NCBI GenBank assembly: GCA_016930735.1
Contig: JAFGGF010000047.1
Span: 1 to 21,463, forward strand
Origin: Prolixibacteraceae bacterium
GTDB lineage: Bacteria; Bacteroidota; Bacteroidia; Bacteroidales; Prolixibacteraceae
Length of the DNA: 21,463 nt
Direction: 5' to 3'
Position numbers and translations under genes: made by a program. Within the stretch, counting starts at the first letter, position 1. Every line of letters begins with the position of its first letter. A model generated the notes under the pieces. The model was not told the DNA's origin. It made no database searches and was given only the letters and a program-made list of their open reading frames with translations. Positions 6,491 through 15,280 of this stretch are shown piece by piece.

Positions 6491-9268
6491 ATGAAGAAAT
6501 CATTATTAATTTTATTGTTCGTTAGTTTATTCTTTTCAATTTTCGGTAATACAAAGAACGAAGTTGATGCCGATGCTAAAAGTGTTATAGCCGGGAGAAT
6601 TGTTGATAGTGACAATTTGCCACTCCCCGGAGCATCAATAATAATTGAATCGATAAATGCCGGTGCTGTTTCAGATGTAAACGGTTATTACAGGATTACT
6701 TCACTTGATGAAGGTGAATATAATGTAACAGTGTCATATATAGGCTTTAAACAAATATCAAAAACTGTTACCGTTAAAAAAGGAAAAACCGTTGAATTAA
6801 ACTTTGAACTTGAAGCAGGTATCGACATTGAAGAAGTTGTTGTAAACGGTTCACTTCAAGGACAGTCTAAAGCACTGAACCAACAAAAAAACAGTTTAAA
6901 TATTACCAATATAATATCTTCTGACCAGGTTACCAGATTTCCCGATGCTAATATCGGTGATGCTTTAAAACGGGTCCCGGGCATCAATGTCCAGTATGAC
7001 CAGGGAGAAGCTCGTTTTGGGAATATCCGAGGTACTGCCCCTGAATACAATTCAGTTACTATTAACGGCGATCGTATACCTTCTGCTGAAGCTGAAATAA
7101 GGGCTATCCAGCTGGACCTTATCCCTTCTGACATGGTGCAGGCAATCGAAGTAAATAAAGTGGTAACGCCCGATATGGAAGCCGACGCCATTGGTGGCTC
7201 GGTTAACCTGATTACAAAAAATTCGCCTTACAAACAACGTATAAGTGGAACCATTGGTGGTGGTTATAACTTTTTATCTGACAAAACAGATAAAAATCTT
7301 TCTCTGGTTTATGCTGACCGCTTCTTTAATGAAAAACTTGGAATGATCCTTTCAGGTTCATACCAGAATATACAGTTAGGATCTGATAACATTGAAGGTG
7401 AATGGGATCAGGAAGATAACCTGACTTTTATGACCGACTTCCAGATAAGGGCTTATCAGGTTCAAAGGGAAAGACAAAGTTATTCGGCCTCTTTTGATTA
7501 TAAAATCGATCCGAATAACATCATTGAATTCAAAGGGATTTATAACCACCGTAAAGATTGGGAAAACCGTTTCCGCTTTCGTTTCAATGGCATTGAAAAA
7601 GACGGCGATGATTGGATTGTTGAAATGAGAAGGGAAAATAAATTCGGAACCAGCGACCAAAAAAATGCGCGCCTCGAAGATCAGCATGCCATGAATTTTG
7701 CCTTAAACGGAACCCACTTTTTTGGCTCGGTTAAATTCGATTGGAAAGGTTCATACGCAAAAGCCTCGGAAGACCGGCCGAATGAAAGGTACATAACATA
7801 CCGAATGAAAAAAGTTAAAATTAATCCCGATTTATCCGATCCCCGAAAACCATTCTTTAATATCCTCACTGAATCAGCCAAAGATCTGAATGAAGAATGG
7901 AGTTTTAAAGAGATGACTGATCAACATCAATACACCGGCGATATTGATAAAAACTTTAAAACGAACATTGAATTCCCCTGGCTTAAAGGCGATTTTAAAA
8001 ATAAAATTAAGTTTGGCTTCAGTTATAAGGGGAAAAGTAAAGAACGTGCCAATAAATATTTCAAGGAGTATGAACCTGTTGATGAAGATGCATTCAATGC
8101 AGGGATTTTTGCTAATCTTGTCGATAAATCGAAAGATAACTTTTTGGCAGGCGAAAAATACCAGGTTGGAAAATTTATTGACAGAGAATACCTTGGTAAA
8201 ATCGACCTTAATTCCAGTGATTTTGAAGGATCGGATGTAATTGAAGAATTGGCAGGGAACTTTGAAGCCACAGAAAATGTAACTGCAGGTTATTTCAGGC
8301 TGGACCAAAGCCTTGGCAAAAAAATTGATATAATTGCCGGGTTCAGGATTGAAAACACAAACCTTGAATATTCAGGCCGTGTACTTGAAATTAACGAAGA
8401 TGGTGACCCGACTTTAAATACCACATCTACCGAAACTGATAATTATACCAACTTCCTGCCGAGCCTGATTGGTAAATTGTCATTAAGTGATAATACTAAA
8501 ATAAAAGCTGCCTGGACCAACACCATCGCACGCCCGCGTTATTTCGACCTTGTACCACATGTTGAAATCAACCTTGAAGATATGGAAGCATCAGTTGGAA
8601 ATCCCGGGCTGGAACCAACAAAATCAATGAATTTCGATATTATGTTCGAACACTATTTTACCACAATCGGGCAGATTTCAGCAGGTGCCTTTTATAAAAA
8701 TATTACCGATTTTATTGTTACTCAGGAATTGCGCGATCACGAATTTAACGGACGGACTTACGACAAATTCTATAAGCCATACAACGCGGGTGATGCCGAT
8801 TTGATGGGTTTTGAATTTTCATTCCAGCGCCAGTTTGATTTCCTGCCGGGATTTTTGAAACAAACCGGATTCTATGCCAACTACACTTACAACTACTCAA
8901 AGGTTAAAAACTTTAACCTCGAAGGACGTGAAGATGAAGATATGCCGCTTCCAGGGACTCCCACAAATACCCTAAACGCATCGGTATATTACGAAGGTAA
9001 AAAACTCACACTACGGGCTTCGTTTAATTATGCCGACGATTTTATTGATGAAGTTGGCGACGATGCCTTCTATGACAGGTATTACGACAAAGTCACATAT
9101 CTTGATTTAAATGCCAACTATTTGTTGACGCCTGATATTAATATATTTCTTGAAGCAAACAATCTGTTGAACCAGCCACTCAGGTATTACCAGGGAATTT
9201 CTGAACGGCTGATGCAGGAAGAGTTTTATAATGTGAAAATATTTTTCGGAGTTAAATTCGATTTCTAA
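6491..9268 (+). CDS. TonB-dependent outer-membrane receptor, probable phytate or phosphate-ester importer
   Basis: A 925-residue TonB-dependent receptor. It has an N-terminal signal peptide (about 1-20), a CarboxypepD_reg-like beta-sandwich (about 32-115, with LPLPGASIIIE and DVNGYYRI), a plug domain (about 128-245, with PDANIGDALKRVPGINV and AIGGSVNLITK) and a C-terminal barrel ending in KFDF with the terminal Phe used for barrel assembly. The plug wording resembles the receptor group often called TonB-Xanth-Caul. There is no SusD-like partner, so this is not a polysaccharide SusCD pair. The next gene, 65 bp downstream on the same strand, is a beta-propeller phytase; receptor-phytase neighbours are known from aquatic bacteria. 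Import of phytate or its metal complexes is therefore the best inference. The receptor family is certain, the substrate is not. Confidence 0.95.
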   Translation: MKKSLLILLFVSLFFSIFGNTKNEVDADAKSVIAGRIVDSDNLPLPGASIIIESINAGAVSDVNGYYRITSLDEGEYNVTVSYIGFKQISKTVTVKKGKTVELNFELEAGIDIEEVVVNGSLQGQSKALNQQKNSLNITNIISSDQVTRFPDANIGDALKRVPGINVQYDQGEARFGNIRGTAPEYNSVTINGDRIPSAEAEIRAIQLDLIPSDMVQAIEVNKVVTPDMEADAIGGSVNLITKNSPYKQRISGTIGGGYNFLSDKTDKNLSLVYADRFFNEKLGMILSGSYQNIQLGSDNIEGEWDQEDNLTFMTDFQIRAYQVQRERQSYSASFDYKIDPNNIIEFKGIYNHRKDWENRFRFRFNGIEKDGDDWIVEMRRENKFGTSDQKNARLEDQHAMNFALNGTHFFGSVKFDWKGSYAKASEDRPNERYITYRMKKVKINPDLSDPRKPFFNILTESAKDLNEEWSFKEMTDQHQYTGDIDKNFKTNIEFPWLKGDFKNKIKFGFSYKGKSKERANKYFKEYEPVDEDAFNAGIFANLVDKSKDNFLAGEKYQVGKFIDREYLGKIDLNSSDFEGSDVIEELAGNFEATENVTAGYFRLDQSLGKKIDIIAGFRIENTNLEYSGRVLEINEDGDPTLNTTSTETDNYTNFLPSLIGKLSLSDNTKIKAAWTNTIARPRYFDLVPHVEINLEDMEASVGNPGLEPTKSMNFDIMFEHYFTTIGQISAGAFYKNITDFIVTQELRDHEFNGRTYDKFYKPYNAGDADLMGFEFSFQRQFDFLPGFLKQTGFYANYTYNYSKVKNFNLEGREDEDMPLPGTPTNTLNASVYYEGKKLTLRASFNYADDFIDEVGDDAFYDRYYDKVTYLDLNANYLLTPDINIFLEANNLLNQPLRYYQGISERLMQEEFYNVKIFFGVKFDF

Positions 9269-9286
9269 AAACAATTTAAATATTTT

Positions 9287-9321
9287 AAATCCGGGATTAT
9301 TTATCTTGTTTTCCCGGATTT
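9287..9321 (+). terminator. Strong hairpin between receptor and phytase genes
   Basis: A perfect 10-bp inverted repeat, AAATCCGGGA (9287-9296) with TCCCGGATTT (9312-9321), has a 15-base loop. It is followed by CTTATTTT, a poor T run. It could be a partial terminator lowering phytase expression, or a stem stabilising the receptor mRNA. No promoter for the phytase is evident between the hairpin and its start. Confidence 0.65.
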
Positions 9322-9333
9322 CTTATTTTAATA

Positions 9334-10416
9334 ATGATGAAACTAAGACACATATTAAATATTGCAATTATAATCGCGATATTTTACAGTTGTAACCGTC
9401 CAGGTGAAGGATCAAGAAAAGCCGGGCTTCATATAAACAGTACAGTAGTAGCTGTCATTGAAACTACTCCTACGCCACAACGAAGAAATGACGATTCAGC
9501 CGATGATCCGGCAATCTGGATCGATAAAAGCCATCCTGAAAATTCAGTGATAATCGGAACCGATAAAAAAGGAGGATTGGCTGCATACAATCTACTGGGA
9601 GAACAGCTGAATTATTACTCTTTTGGCAATATGAATAATTGTGACTTACGATATGGTTTTATTCTGGGAAGTGATACTGTTGATATCCTTGCATCAAGTA
9701 ATCGTACTTTACATTCAGTTTCATTGTTTAAAATTTCGGAAGGAGGGGAATTGGATTCAATCCACAGCCGGACTATTAAATCAGCCATGTTTGATGAAGT
9801 TTACGGATTATGTATGTACAAAAGCAATAAAACGGGCAAATTCTATGTTTTTCTGAACAGCAAGGCCGGTGAAGTTGAACAATATGAATTATTTACATCA
9901 AAAGATAAAACAGATGCAAGGCTGGTCCGTTCATTTGCAGTTAATACACAAACCGAAGGAATGGTTGCCGATGATGAAACAGGCATACTTTATCTGGGTG
10001 AAGAAGTGAATGGCATTTGGAAATTCAGTGCAGAACCGGATGGTCCAAAAACAGGAAAATTAATAAATAACAGTTCTGAAAAAAACGGTAATATTAAATA
10101 CGATATTGAAGGATTGGCAATTTATAACACTGGTAATGGGAACGGATATTTAATAGCCTCATCGCAAGGCAATTATTCTTATGCTGTTTTTGAACGACAA
10201 GGCGATAATAAATATCTTGGCAGCTTCAGAATTGTTGATGGAGAAATTGACGGCGTGGAAGAAACCGATGGACTGGAAATTACAAATGTTGCTTTACCCG
10301 GATTTCCAAAAGGAATACTTGTGGTTCAGGATGGTTTTAACTATGATGGGAATAAAAAACAAAGTCAGAATTTTAAAATTATTTCATGGGAACAAATTGA
10401 AAAAATATTTCGATAA
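9334..10416 (+). CDS. Beta-propeller phytase (3-phytase), lipoprotein
   Basis: A 360-residue calcium-dependent phytase of the beta-propeller class, which releases phosphate from phytate. Recognisable family segments, in order: DDPAIW at 57-62, GTDKKGGLAAYNLLGEQ from 75, ASSNR at 120-124, QTEGMVADDETGILYLGEE, DIEGL at 257-261 with IASSQGNYSYAVFER after it, and EETDGLEITN from 309 followed by GILVVQDGFN. Acidic residues in these segments bind calcium and phosphate in known members. A lipobox IFYSC places the lipidated Cys at residue 20. The residues after it (NRPGEG) lack the acidic stretch that directs Bacteroidota lipoproteins to the cell surface, so a periplasmic location is more likely. ATG at 9334 is immediately followed by a second ATG at 9337; either may be used. 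Full length and intact. It probably forms an operon with the receptor upstream. Confidence 0.95.
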   Translation: MMKLRHILNIAIIIAIFYSCNRPGEGSRKAGLHINSTVVAVIETTPTPQRRNDDSADDPAIWIDKSHPENSVIIGTDKKGGLAAYNLLGEQLNYYSFGNMNNCDLRYGFILGSDTVDILASSNRTLHSVSLFKISEGGELDSIHSRTIKSAMFDEVYGLCMYKSNKTGKFYVFLNSKAGEVEQYELFTSKDKTDARLVRSFAVNTQTEGMVADDETGILYLGEEVNGIWKFSAEPDGPKTGKLINNSSEKNGNIKYDIEGLAIYNTGNGNGYLIASSQGNYSYAVFERQGDNKYLGSFRIVDGEIDGVEETDGLEITNVALPGFPKGILVVQDGFNYDGNKKQSQNFKIISWEQIEKIFR

Positions 10417-10436
10417 CTTAAAATTTTATCGTTTTT
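10411..10436 (+). terminator. Weak terminator-like hairpin at the end of the phytase gene
   Basis: CGATAA (10411-10416, containing the phytase stop codon) pairs with TTATCG (10426-10431) around a 9-base loop, followed by five T residues. The stem is short and AT-rich. It touches the end of the convergent DUF2062 gene, so it may serve only the plus strand. Confidence 0.4.
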
Positions 10437-10920
10437 ACAATTCTTTTAATGAAAACTTTTTGGAATTTAATAATCGAAAAAATATCGTAAATAAAAAAAA
10501 GCCGGTTAACACAAAAAATAAACTCCAAATAAAGATTCCTCCTGCAGCCGATTTAAAAAGGTAGCTCAATGTCTCCCATTTTTCAGTATGCATTAAATCG
10601 TAAAAAGTTACTTTGGGGATAATTTCTTTTTCAGTAAAAAATATTAATCGTCCAATTTTCAAAAATAAATATGCAGTAAAAATCTGTAACGGAGCAAATA
10701 GAATATTATATGCCTGAAGAATTAAAATATTCAGCCTGAAAATAAATGAAACCAATAAACAAAGTATAGTTGTGATTCCGATTATTGGGAAAATTCCGAG
10801 GTAAAATCCAACAGTAAGTGACACTGCTGTCCTTTTTTTAGAGGTTAAACTCAGCTGACCTGAGTTTTTCAAATAATTTTTAAACGACCTTAAACTCGCA
10901 TGCCACCTGGTCTTTTTCAT
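10435..10920 (-). CDS. DUF2062 membrane protein
   Basis: A membrane protein of 161 residues with a basic N-terminus and about three hydrophobic segments (roughly 34-62, 64-92 and 124-150). The segment from AVSLTVGFYLGIFPIIG and the later AYNILFAPLQIF match the DUF2062 pattern, which has no established biochemical role; in several genomes it accompanies glycosyltransferase or lipid-related genes. It is convergent with the phytase gene and divergent from the LpxH-like phosphoesterase across 225 bp. In Bacteroidota, DUF2062 domains often sit near envelope-lipid genes, which would fit the neighbour. No link to phosphate is visible. Family call fairly sure, function unknown. Confidence 0.75.
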   Translation of the reverse strand: MKKTRWHASLRSFKNYLKNSGQLSLTSKKRTAVSLTVGFYLGIFPIIGITTILCLLVSFIFRLNILILQAYNILFAPLQIFTAYLFLKIGRLIFFTEKEIIPKVTFYDLMHTEKWETLSYLFKSAAGGIFIWSLFFVLTGFFLFTIFFRLLNSKKFSLKEL

Positions 10921-11145
10921 GGTTGGATATTAAACTCATAAAAATATCTTTTACTGTATGCTGTAAATGAACCTGTTATTATCATTTTGCTAATTAATTG
11001 TAAAAATCGGTGTACATTTTTTTCTGTTTATTTCTTAGGAAATTGCCTGATCTCAGTATAATATAATTTTAACAGGAAATTAACAGCTACGAAATCTTAG
11101 TGTCATTACTATCTTCTTATTTAGCGGTCGTATTCGTTTGCTGAT

Positions 11146-12006
11146 ATGAAAAAGAAACCACGGAAAGTTGACTTGGTTGTTTTATCTGACATCCACCTTG
11201 GAACCTATGGCTGCCACGCAAGCGAGCTTTACAAATACCTGAAAAGTATTCAACCCGGAAAGCTTATACTTAACGGCGATATTATTGATATCTGGCAGTT
11301 TTCAAAACGGTATTGGCCCAATTCACATATGAAAGTAGTTAAGCAAATCATGAACCTTGCTTCAAAAGGAACACAGGTTTTTTACATTACCGGTAACCAC
11401 GATGAAACCCTTCGTAAATTTGAAGGGCAGCAGATAGGGAACTTTCAGATTTTAAACAAACTTGTTCTGAATATTGAAGGCCAAAAGGCGTGGTTTTTTC
11501 ATGGTGATATTTTTGATGTTTTTATGAAACATTCGAGATGGCTTGCCAAATTGGGGGCTGTAAGCTACGATGCTTTGATCCTGTTGAATATTTTTATTAA
11601 TAAGATCAGAAAATTATTCGGATACAGTTATGTTTCTGTTTCCAAAAAAATAAAAGATAATGTAAAATCGGCCGTAAAATACATTAACAATTTTGAAGAA
11701 ACTGCTGCCGAGCTGGCTGTGAAAAAAGGATATGACTATATTATTTGCGGGCATATCCATAAACCGGAAAACCGGATTCTGAAAACAAAAAACGGAGGAA
11801 ATGTCAGGTACTTAAATTCAGGCGACTGGATTGAAAATCTAAGTGCTTTGGAATACCGTAAGAAAAAATGGAAAATTTATTCCTTTTTCAAAGATAAAAA
11901 CCTGAACAACTCTGATCCGGATACTGAAGATGACAAAACACAGGTTTTGGTTGACCTTGATTCTAAAATGCTTTTTAAAAAAATGATTGACGATTTCCAA
12001 AGCTGA
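11146..12006 (+). CDS. LpxH-like metallophosphoesterase (UDP-2,3-diacylglucosamine diphosphatase family)
   Basis: A calcineurin-like phosphoesterase of 286 residues, cytoplasmic or membrane-associated. All metal-binding blocks are intact: D15-x-H17 in LSDIHLG, G44-D45-x2-D48 in NGDIIDIW, GNHD at 83-86, H119-G120-D121 and GHIH at 202-205. The closest family by sequence wording is UDP-2,3-diacylglucosamine diphosphatase, the step that makes lipid X in lipid A synthesis. Many Bacteroidota carry a paralogue of this longer type, so an exact substrate cannot be given. The last 45 residues are charged and probably flexible. It starts at ATG 11146 and ends 12 bp from the convergent beta-helix gene. 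It may be an envelope housekeeping gene lying between two phosphate-related clusters; a scavenging role is possible but unsupported. Confidence 0.85.
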   Translation: MKKKPRKVDLVVLSDIHLGTYGCHASELYKYLKSIQPGKLILNGDIIDIWQFSKRYWPNSHMKVVKQIMNLASKGTQVFYITGNHDETLRKFEGQQIGNFQILNKLVLNIEGQKAWFFHGDIFDVFMKHSRWLAKLGAVSYDALILLNIFINKIRKLFGYSYVSVSKKIKDNVKSAVKYINNFEETAAELAVKKGYDYIICGHIHKPENRILKTKNGGNVRYLNSGDWIENLSALEYRKKKWKIYSFFKDKNLNNSDPDTEDDKTQVLVDLDSKMLFKKMIDDFQS

Positions 12007-12010
12007 AACA

Positions 12011-12036
12011 ACCCTGTTTTATTCTGAAAGCAGGGT
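12011..12036. terminator. Hairpin between convergent phosphoesterase and beta-helix genes
   Basis: ACCCTG (12011-12016) pairs with CAGGGT (12031-12036). The stem extends inward by one G-T pair and three A-T pairs, leaving a 6-base loop. It overlaps the stop of the minus-strand gene and begins five bases after the plus-strand stop. No long T run follows on either strand, so it is a possible bidirectional terminator only. Confidence 0.4.
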
Positions 12037-13338
12037 CCATCCGTCAATCCAGTTATCTTCACCAAAAGCCCCTTTAAAATCGACTACCTGAAACCAGGAC
12101 AACGGAAAATCAAAAAGATTTCCTTTAATTTTACTTTCAGGAATATAAATGCCTGAATTAAAATCGATTAAAGGATTGGATATTTCATTTCCCGCAGTAT
12201 TAAAATAGTTCACCCACTCGTTTTTCATTTCTACGGTATGTACGCCTTTTAACTCAAAAATTGATTGAGCTGTGGAAGTACCAACGTGATAAAACACGTT
12301 ATTCCTTATATTCAGGTTGCCAATTTTCCACTGCCTGTAACTATCATGCGACTGATCGGTTACTTCAAGAGACACTCCTTTTGTTTTATTAATAATTACG
12401 GAATTAGCAATTGTGCCTCCTGCATTATTTTCGAATAAAGCTGCATTCCCGCCTCCGTTATAGCTGTTGCCAATCAATGTAATATTAAAAATATTCGGGA
12501 GCGAATAAGGTGAAGCATCAACCGGATCGACACCTCCCCCGGCTTCAATGATATTATCGCCAAGAAAATCGGACTGGACACCAAGCCAGAACTGGCCATT
12601 GCCTGTCCAGCCCAGGTCATAGTCAAAAACATCATCGTCGCAACCGGAAACTACCAGGTGTTTTAAATTAACTGTCCCCCCGAAAATTTCGACTCCGTCA
12701 TCTTCGTTTGAAATAACTTCAACATAATCGATTTCAGTACCACTCCCGACTCCTCCAAGCGTTAATCCGTTAATTTCATTCCCTTCGCCGATATTAGTTC
12801 CGCCATGCCTGATTGAAACATATTTTAAAGTCCCTGAATTATCGTCTTCATCAACTCCTCCGTAAATCCCTCGTGGTTCGGCCAAAGGGATCCCTTCTAT
12901 TGAGGCTTCTCCTCCTTCTGCATTAATTGGAGCATTACCCAAAATAATTAATCCACCCCATAATCCACTGGTTTCTTTAGGAACCGATCCTTCAAGGTCG
13001 TCACCTTCAACAGTAAAAATAATCGGTTCTTCACGCGTCCCGTTGGCAATTATTTTTCCACCCCGTGAAACTATCAGGGCGCTGGCATTTTCAGCCTGTC
13101 CTGTTTTAAACCAGATAACTGTGCCTGCCTCAATGGTAAGCACCTGTCCATCGTTAACAAAAACAAAGCCTTCGAGAACATATTCATTCTCTTTGGTTAA
13201 AGTAATGCTTCCGATTCCACTTCCGTCATCACTTAAAAATTTAGCTTCCCCTTCTATAACAAAATCACTTTTACGGCAACCCGTAAAAAATAAGCTTAAT
13301 AAAACAATCGCTTTTATATATTTGATTATTGTACCCAT
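12019..13338 (-). CDS. Beta-helix lipoprotein, partner of the upstream porin
   Basis: A 439-residue exported protein with a lipobox LFFTGC (Cys at 21). The body reads as a right-handed beta-helix: VFVNDGQVLTIEAGTVI (about 60-75), ALIVSRGGKIIANG, LWGGLIILGNAPIN, DDNSGTLKYVSIRHGG (165-180), LTLGGVGSGTEIDYVEV, then the acid-rich block DDGVEIFGGTVNLKHLVV (213-230) and CDDDVFDYDLGW (233-244). It ends with FKGAFGEDNWIDGWT at 421-435. This family is widespread in Bacteroidota and Proteobacteria but I know of no assigned function. It begins 3 bp after the porin stop, so the two are certainly one operon. It is clearly homologous to the protein at the right end of the window. Surface or periplasmic ligand capture for the porin is inference. 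No catalytic triad or carbohydrate-enzyme motif is evident. Confidence 0.85.
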   Translation of the reverse strand: MGTIIKYIKAIVLLSLFFTGCRKSDFVIEGEAKFLSDDGSGIGSITLTKENEYVLEGFVFVNDGQVLTIEAGTVIWFKTGQAENASALIVSRGGKIIANGTREEPIIFTVEGDDLEGSVPKETSGLWGGLIILGNAPINAEGGEASIEGIPLAEPRGIYGGVDEDDNSGTLKYVSIRHGGTNIGEGNEINGLTLGGVGSGTEIDYVEVISNEDDGVEIFGGTVNLKHLVVSGCDDDVFDYDLGWTGNGQFWLGVQSDFLGDNIIEAGGGVDPVDASPYSLPNIFNITLIGNSYNGGGNAALFENNAGGTIANSVIINKTKGVSLEVTDQSHDSYRQWKIGNLNIRNNVFYHVGTSTAQSIFELKGVHTVEMKNEWVNYFNTAGNEISNPLIDFNSGIYIPESKIKGNLFDFPLSWFQVVDFKGAFGEDNWIDGWTLLSE

Positions 13339-13341
13339 TTC

Positions 13342-14334
13342 CTACATTTTTACTTCAAGGTTTACATAAATAAAAGCCTCACCTTCGCGGTTTGCAGCCC
13401 AGGGGTACCAATCCTTATAATTAATTGCCATTTTTATGTTTTTAATAGGAATATACTGGACTCCGGCGATAAGAGCTGTACCATCATCGGCAAGATTCCA
13501 CGGATTTGTTTCACCTTCAGGTATATTCGATTCAATTTTATCGAAACGGGCAAACAACTGGTATTTGTCAGTAATATTATACTTCCCGTAAACCGATATT
13601 CCAAAAATATTATGGCTTTTTTCCCAGGCATTGTTACATCGGTAAATAAATTCTCCGGCTAAATTCCATTTTCCCCTGAAATCATATGAACTGAAAAACA
13701 GTATTGAAGACTCGCTGATTTCATTCACTGAAAAATCGTAATAAATTCTTGATATAAAATTTTTTGGAAACTTAATATTTGAACCCAGCCCATATTTAAA
13801 AATATCGTCGGTTTGAATGTTATTATATCCCTCGCCATTCATAACCGTAAAATCAACATCAATAATTTTATTGAATGTATAATGAAAATTAACACCTAAA
13901 TCAGCGGATGAACCCAGTTTATATTCATCTGCAAAAGATTTCATCAGGTAGCGGCATTCCCATATTTTTTCCTGGAGTTTAAACTGGCGTAGGCTTATTA
14001 ATCCGAATTCAACTTCAAACCTGTTTTTCGAATATCGTAAAAATGCATTCTTAAAATAAGCATACCTCCTTAATTTCGAATAAGATGATAAGTCATTGGG
14101 GCTACCGATGTCAAGGTTTATTTTTGCATAAAATTCCGGGCTGAAATTATACTCATACCCGATGTACCCCCTCTCAAGTTCAAAAGCCATTTCATCGTTT
14201 CCTTCACCCAAAATGCCCCTGTGAAAATTGGCATAAATAACGGCAAATGCTTTCCCGTTGGGTTCATAACTTTCCTGAGAATATAAATTAATCTGGATTA
14301 AAAAAATAAATAAGATAAGAAGTAATTTTTTCAT
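13342..14334 (-). CDS. Outer-membrane porin, phosphate-selective porin O/P type
   Basis: A beta-barrel protein of 330 residues with a signal peptide (about 1-19, ending INLYS). The mature part is a series of alternating amphipathic strands rich in Tyr, Phe and Trp with charged turns: GYIGYEYNFSPEFYAKINLD, KNAFLRYSKNRFEVEFGLIS, SADLGVNFHYTFN, GVQYIPIKNIKMAINYKDW. This layout matches the phosphate-selective porin O/P family seen in many Bacteroidota, usually somewhat longer. The last residue is Met, not the usual Phe or Tyr. It is the first gene of a two-gene operon with the beta-helix lipoprotein and is divergent from a PhoB/PhoR-like system across 248 bp, which supports control by phosphate. 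Porin call good; phosphate selectivity is inferred from family and context. Confidence 0.8.
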   Translation of the reverse strand: MKKLLLILFIFLIQINLYSQESYEPNGKAFAVIYANFHRGILGEGNDEMAFELERGYIGYEYNFSPEFYAKINLDIGSPNDLSSYSKLRRYAYFKNAFLRYSKNRFEVEFGLISLRQFKLQEKIWECRYLMKSFADEYKLGSSADLGVNFHYTFNKIIDVDFTVMNGEGYNNIQTDDIFKYGLGSNIKFPKNFISRIYYDFSVNEISESSILFFSSYDFRGKWNLAGEFIYRCNNAWEKSHNIFGISVYGKYNITDKYQLFARFDKIESNIPEGETNPWNLADDGTALIAGVQYIPIKNIKMAINYKDWYPWAANREGEAFIYVNLEVKM

Positions 14335-14582
14335 TCGTGATAATTCAAACAGTTTTTGCAGGTAAATATATATTAATAAGTTTTAATTTTTTAGTAATTG
14401 TTTTTTAACAATTTAAACGTAATATTAAAACCGGTTTATCAAAAATTAATTTTATATTAACTAAAAGTTATCAGAATGTTAGGTGGGTTTGATTGAATTA
14501 ATAAAATCAAAACATCCACTTTAAGTTTTTTTATAAAATTGATTTATCTTTATAATAAATATTAAATGAAAATCAGGCAATT
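14335..14582. promoter_or_regulatory. Divergent control region: porin operon and second two-component system
   Basis: A 248-bp, strongly AT-rich gap between divergent start codons with no gene. On the plus strand TATCTTTA (14545-14552) is one mismatch from the -7 consensus, 31 bases before the regulator ATG. On the minus strand TATATTTA (14363-14370) is likewise one mismatch away, upstream of the porin. TAACATT appears on the minus strand at 14475-14481 and TTAACA at 14405-14410, words also found in the permease upstream region. A shared operator is plausible but not demonstrated. Confidence 0.35.
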
Positions 14583-15263
14583 ATGGAGGGAAACAGAATT
14601 TTAATTGTCGATGATGAGGTTGACCTTTGTGAGATTTTGCAATTCAACCTTGAAAGTGAAGGTTTTTATATTGAAATAGCTCATTCGGGAGAGGAAGCTT
14701 TAAAAAAACAGTTCGATAAATTTGACCTGATTTTACTCGATGTTATGATGGGAGGTATTTCGGGTTTTAAGCTGGCAAATATCATTAGAAAAGAAAAAAA
14801 ACTTTCAGTGCCCATTATTTTCCTCACAGCAAAAGGGAGTGAGAATGATGTACTTACCGGCTTTAATGTAGGTGGAGACGATTATATTTCAAAGCCTTTT
14901 TCGATTAAAGAAGTAATTGCCCGAATAAAAGCAATTTTAAAAAGAGGGCCAAAAAACAGTGAAGAAGAAGGGCAAATTGTATTCAGGGATTTAGTTATTG
15001 ACTCCCGGAAAAAACTTATTTCAATTGGTGGAAGCCCGATGAACCTGACAAGGAAAGAATATGAAATCCTCTCTTTATTAATAAAAAATATTGGCCAGTA
15101 TATCAGCCGTGACGATATTCTTAAACGGATATGGCATGACGATGTTATTGTAACAGAAAGGAATGTTGATGTTAATATAGCCCGATTGAGAAAAAAAATT
15201 GGTGAATACGGGTCAAATATTAAAGGGAAGTCGGGTTATGGATATTGTTTCCAGAATAAATAA
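14583..15263 (+). CDS. Second PhoB-like response regulator (OmpR family)
   Basis: A DNA-binding response regulator of 226 residues. The receiver domain has D10/D11, phospho-acceptor D53 in LILLDVMM, T82 and K104 before P105; the winged helix has LTRKEYEILSLL, the recognition segment ERNVDVNIARLRKKIG and closing SGYGYCF. After the phospho-acceptor the usual MMP is MMGG, losing the common proline. It lies 17 bp upstream of its kinase and is divergent from the porin operon. It is clearly a paralogue of the regulator at 1390-2091 but not a recent copy. The PhoB role is inferred from the kinase type and the neighbouring outer-membrane genes. Confidence 0.92.
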   Translation: MEGNRILIVDDEVDLCEILQFNLESEGFYIEIAHSGEEALKKQFDKFDLILLDVMMGGISGFKLANIIRKEKKLSVPIIFLTAKGSENDVLTGFNVGGDDYISKPFSIKEVIARIKAILKRGPKNSEEEGQIVFRDLVIDSRKKLISIGGSPMNLTRKEYEILSLLIKNIGQYISRDDILKRIWHDDVIVTERNVDVNIARLRKKIGEYGSNIKGKSGYGYCFQNK

Positions 15264-15280
15264 TACAAACAAGTTCAGAA

